The translations under genes were made by a program, and so were the position numbers. The notes under the pieces were generated by a model that was given only the letters and a program-made list of their open reading frames with translations, ran no database searches and was not told where the DNA came from. Shown here in pieces: positions 61,644-64,000 of a stretch of DNA of 64,000 nucleotides. Source of the stretch: Streptomyces sp. STR69. Lineage in GTDB: Bacteria; Actinomycetota; Actinomycetes; Streptomycetales; Streptomycetaceae. The DNA is taken from the NCBI RefSeq assembly GCF_024519455.1, contig NZ_JALJRY010000008.1, positions 256,132 to 320,131 on the forward strand. Direction: 5' to 3'. Each line of letters begins with the position of its first letter. Within the stretch, counting starts at the first letter, position 1.

Positions 61644-63223
61644 GACGTCAGCCAGGCGTTCTTGAGGTTGAGGCGGGTCCCCGTGGCGTCCGGCTGGTAG
61701 CCGTGCAACTGGTTGCGCCAGGCCTCGCCTCCCCCGGCCTTGGCGTAGGGCACCAGCAGGTAGGCCTCGTCGGCGATGTACTGGGCGAGCTGGTGGTAGA
61801 GCGTGATCCGCTTGGCGTTGTCCTGCTCGCTCTTCGCGGCGGCCATCAGGTCCCACAGGTGCTGGTCCTTCACCTTGGTCGCCGGGCTGCCCTTGGCGAA
61901 CCACAGGTCGAGGTACTGGCTCGGGTCGGCGTTCAGCACGCTGGTCAGCATGATCATGTCGCTGTAGTCGCCGGACAGTACCTTCGGCACGAGACTCGCG
62001 AACGGCACGAGCTTGAGGTTGAGGGTGATGCCGACCTTGGACAGCTGGGCCTTCATCAGCTCCATGGCGGAGATGTCGGGACCGTAGGAGGAATCACTCG
62101 GGGCGGTCAGTTCGATGCTGACATTGCTCTTGCCGGCGGCCTTGAGCAGGGCCACGGCTTTCGCCTGGTCGTGCTGGTACATCGGGTCGGCGGTGGTGGG
62201 CGTGATGCCGTACGGGTCCTGGGGCGGGATGGCGTAGCCGAAGCTGGCGGAGCCGCTGCCCAGCGTCTTGATGAGGGTCTCGCGGTCGATGGCGAGGTTG
62301 AACGCCTGCCGCACCCTCTTGTCGGCGAGCGGCCCGCTGAGGGTGTTCATGTTGAGCCACAGACTGGAGACGATGGGCCTGTTGGCCTCGGTGACACCGC
62401 TGGTGCTCTTGATGTCGCTCACCGTGCGCAGGTCGCGGAAGGACATCAGCTGCACCGAGTTGGAGCGCAGGGAGGCCACCCGGGAGGTCTCGTCGGGGAT
62501 GAGCCGGTAGATCACCGTGTCGAGGTACGGCTTCGGCTTGTCCCAGTAGCCCTTGTAGCCGGAGAGCGTGATGGAGATGCCCTTCGACCACTTCTTCAGC
62601 GAGAAGGGTCCGGTGCCGTTCTCCGACGTCTTGAGCTGGTCCGCGGTCCGGGACGTCGTCCACTTCTTGCTCATGATGGCCCCGCTCCACGGGCGGGCCA
62701 GGAAGTTGTACAGCGACGGCTGAGGCGAGCTGAGCTTGACCTCGACGGTACTGGCGTCCACGGCTGTGACCGTCTTGATCCGGTACTGCTGGGTGTACGG
62801 CGACTTCGTCGCAGGATTCACCAGCCGCTCCAGGCTGAAGATCACGTCGTCGGTGGTGAGCTTGGTGCCGTCGTGGAAGGTGACGCCGTCGCGGAGTGTG
62901 AAGCGGTGGGTGGTCGCATCCACCTGCTGGTAGCTCTTGGCAAGACCGGGTTTGATCTGGCCCTTGCTGTCCAGGCTCAGCAGGCCCTCGTAGAACTCCG
63001 AGACGATCTGCTGGTCGAAGAACGCCTGGGCCACCTGCGGGTCGAAGCCGACCGTGGGCTCCGCGTCGAGCCCGATGGTGAGGGTTCCTCCCTTGACCGG
63101 CTTCCCGGAGGTGCTGCCGGCCGTGGTGGCCGTACCGCCGCAGGCGGCCAGCAGCAGACCGGCGAATGTGCTGCCGCCGAGTGCCAGCGCGTTTCTGCGC
63201 GTGAAGGTGTGGTTCGTCATCAT
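61640..63223 (-). CDS. Oligopeptide-type ABC transporter substrate-binding lipoprotein, 527 aa
   Basis: Family 5 solute-binding protein. The N-terminus RRNALALGGSTFAGLLLAACGG has twin arginines and a lipobox (LLAAC), so it is an exported lipoprotein, possibly via Tat. Body motifs: GGTLTIGLDAEPTVGFDP, YEGLLSLDSKGQIKPGLAKS, FTLRDGVTFHDGTKLTTDDV. Such proteins bind peptides, but also sugars, opines and aromatic conjugates, and the hydrolase coupled to the operon hints at a non-peptide ligand. Confidence 0.93.
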   Translation of the reverse strand: MMTNHTFTRRNALALGGSTFAGLLLAACGGTATTAGSTSGKPVKGGTLTIGLDAEPTVGFDPQVAQAFFDQQIVSEFYEGLLSLDSKGQIKPGLAKSYQQVDATTHRFTLRDGVTFHDGTKLTTDDVIFSLERLVNPATKSPYTQQYRIKTVTAVDASTVEVKLSSPQPSLYNFLARPWSGAIMSKKWTTSRTADQLKTSENGTGPFSLKKWSKGISITLSGYKGYWDKPKPYLDTVIYRLIPDETSRVASLRSNSVQLMSFRDLRTVSDIKSTSGVTEANRPIVSSLWLNMNTLSGPLADKRVRQAFNLAIDRETLIKTLGSGSASFGYAIPPQDPYGITPTTADPMYQHDQAKAVALLKAAGKSNVSIELTAPSDSSYGPDISAMELMKAQLSKVGITLNLKLVPFASLVPKVLSGDYSDMIMLTSVLNADPSQYLDLWFAKGSPATKVKDQHLWDLMAAAKSEQDNAKRITLYHQLAQYIADEAYLLVPYAKAGGGEAWRNQLHGYQPDATGTRLNLKNAWLTS

Positions 63224-63277
63224 GACCGCCTGTTTCTCAAGAACGTGAGGGTGAAGTGACGTGGTGCGGGCGCCTGT

Positions 63278-64000
63278 TCAGGGCGTGCGGCGCTTGCCGC
63301 GCGGGTTCAGCTGTTCCTGCAGGCCGTCGGAGATGAGACCGAAGGCCGCCGTGGCGATGGCCAGGGTGATGCCGGGGACGATCACCAGCAGCGGGTCGTC
63401 CTTCATATAGCGCTGGCCCTCGAAGATCATCCGGCCCCAACTGGGCGTCGGCGGCTGGATGCCGAGGCCCAGATAGCTCAGGGACGCCTCGACGAGGACG
63501 CAGGTCGCCGCCGTGTTCGCGTACTGGACGAGCGCGGAGGACAGCACGTTCGGCAGCACATGGCGGACGATGATCACCGGGGTCGGCACCCCGGCGATCC
63601 GGGCCGCCGACACGAAGTCGCGCTCGCGGACGGTGAGCGCCGGGGCCCGCACGATCCGCGAGAAGTACGGGACGAAGATCAGGCCCATGCCCCCGATGAG
63701 GACCCACATGCTAGGGGTGAAGACCGACACCAGCACAAGTGCCAGCAGCACCGCGGGAATGGACATCGCGGTGTCCATCGCCGCCATCAGGACCGCGTCC
63801 AGCCGGCGGGCGTTGTAGCCGGCGACGAGCCCGATGGGGATGCCGATCAGCGCGGCGAGCGTGGTCGCGCCGAAGGCCACCAGAAGGGACTGGCGGGCCG
63901 CGCCGAAGGTCCGGGTGAACAGGTCACGGCCGAGGTTGTCGGTGCCCAGCCAGTGGCTGCCCGAGGGGCCGGTGAGCAGCGAGTCGCTGACGTCCGTCGT
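63278..64000 (-). CDS. ABC transporter permease (DppC-like), 5' end outside the window
   Basis: The frame is open to base 64000, giving 240 visible residues. It has the permease segments LVAFGATTLAALIGIPIGLV, AMSIPAVLLALVLVSVFTPS and the EAA-like loop DFVSAARIAGVPTPVIIVRHVLPNV, then LGLGIQPPTPSWGRMI. The visible N-terminal part SHWLGTDNLGRDLFTR is the conserved periplasmic entry of DppC proteins, so about 50 residues are missing. The companion permease (DppB) should lie just beyond the window. 54 bases separate it from the lipoprotein gene. Confidence 0.93.
   Translation of the reverse strand, partial: TTDVSDSLLTGPSGSHWLGTDNLGRDLFTRTFGAARQSLLVAFGATTLAALIGIPIGLVAGYNARRLDAVLMAAMDTAMSIPAVLLALVLVSVFTPSMWVLIGGMGLIFVPYFSRIVRAPALTVRERDFVSAARIAGVPTPVIIVRHVLPNVLSSALVQYANTAATCVLVEASLSYLGLGIQPPTPSWGRMIFEGQRYMKDDPLLVIVPGITLAIATAAFGLISDGLQEQLNPRGKRRTP

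Overview
The window is very GC-rich, with third-position G/C codon use, GTG/TTG starts and 4-nt ATGA/GTGA gene overlaps. Together with LuxR regulators of the large ATPase (LAL) type, ricin-lectin secreted enzymes, and an interspersed repeat at 43.8 kb of a kind I recall as common between Streptomyces genes, this points to a Streptomyces or close relative. I saw no rRNA, tRNA, CRISPR array, insertion sequence or phage gene.

Layout. (1) 1-945: 3' part of a thiolase gene. (2) 1.0-9.0 kb: a class III lanthipeptide locus: a LAL regulator (minus), a 36-aa precursor, a LanKC synthetase and a fused ABC exporter. Behind the precursor, the end of its core is repeated twice in a 29-nt tandem array that changes frame at each copy. 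A strong stem-loop separates the precursor from the synthetase. (3) 9.0-29.3 kb: a catabolic island: P450, three acyl-CoA dehydrogenases, four SDR/quinone reductases (two of mycofactocin-coupled type), an amidohydrolase with a tiny coupled partner, a 3Fe-4S ferredoxin, an extradiol dioxygenase, a meta-cleavage-product hydrolase, a 3-ketosteroid-dehydrogenase-like flavoprotein, and the hydratase / acetaldehyde dehydrogenase / hydroxyoxovalerate aldolase trio. Regulators are a tandem double GntR, a TetR and an IclR protein. The logic is dehydrogenation, beta-oxidation-like side-chain removal and meta-cleavage of a ring, ending in pyruvate and acyl-CoA. The substrate cannot be read from the sequence. 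(4) 29.3-31.7 kb: a TetR plus two-SDR operon. (5) 31.7-36.9 kb: three secreted proteins, each with a ricin-B (CBM13-like) module (ThuA-like, parallel beta-helix, GH18 chitinase), under a promoter region with a perfect 18-bp palindrome and a chitinase-type box. (6) 37.0-43.8 kb: membrane protein, second LAL regulator, BBE-like FAD oxidase, secreted NPP1 (necrosis-inducing-like) protein and a divergent LysR regulator. (7) 43.9-51.3 kb: a coxMSLFDGE operon for an aerobic Mo-Cu CO dehydrogenase. The large subunit carries AYACSFR, which fits the form I signature AYXCSFR, and CoxF has a C-terminal YHS domain. (8) 51.4-57.2 kb: DyP peroxidase, aldo/keto reductase, LLM flavin/F420 oxidoreductase, a prolidase-like amidohydrolase, and a double Lrp/AsnC regulator with a 16-nt direct repeat in the divergent promoter. 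(9) 57.3-64.0 kb: alpha/beta hydrolases, an IclR regulator and an oligopeptide-type ABC importer (two ATPases, lipoprotein, permease cut by the window end).

How parts work together. The lanthipeptide genes form a minimal make-and-export unit. The cox operon encodes the three enzyme subunits plus maturation factors and would scavenge CO. The catabolic island and the importer/hydrolase operon point to a soil saprophyte, as do the chitinase and lectin enzymes. All assignments come from reading motifs by eye; no database search was run.
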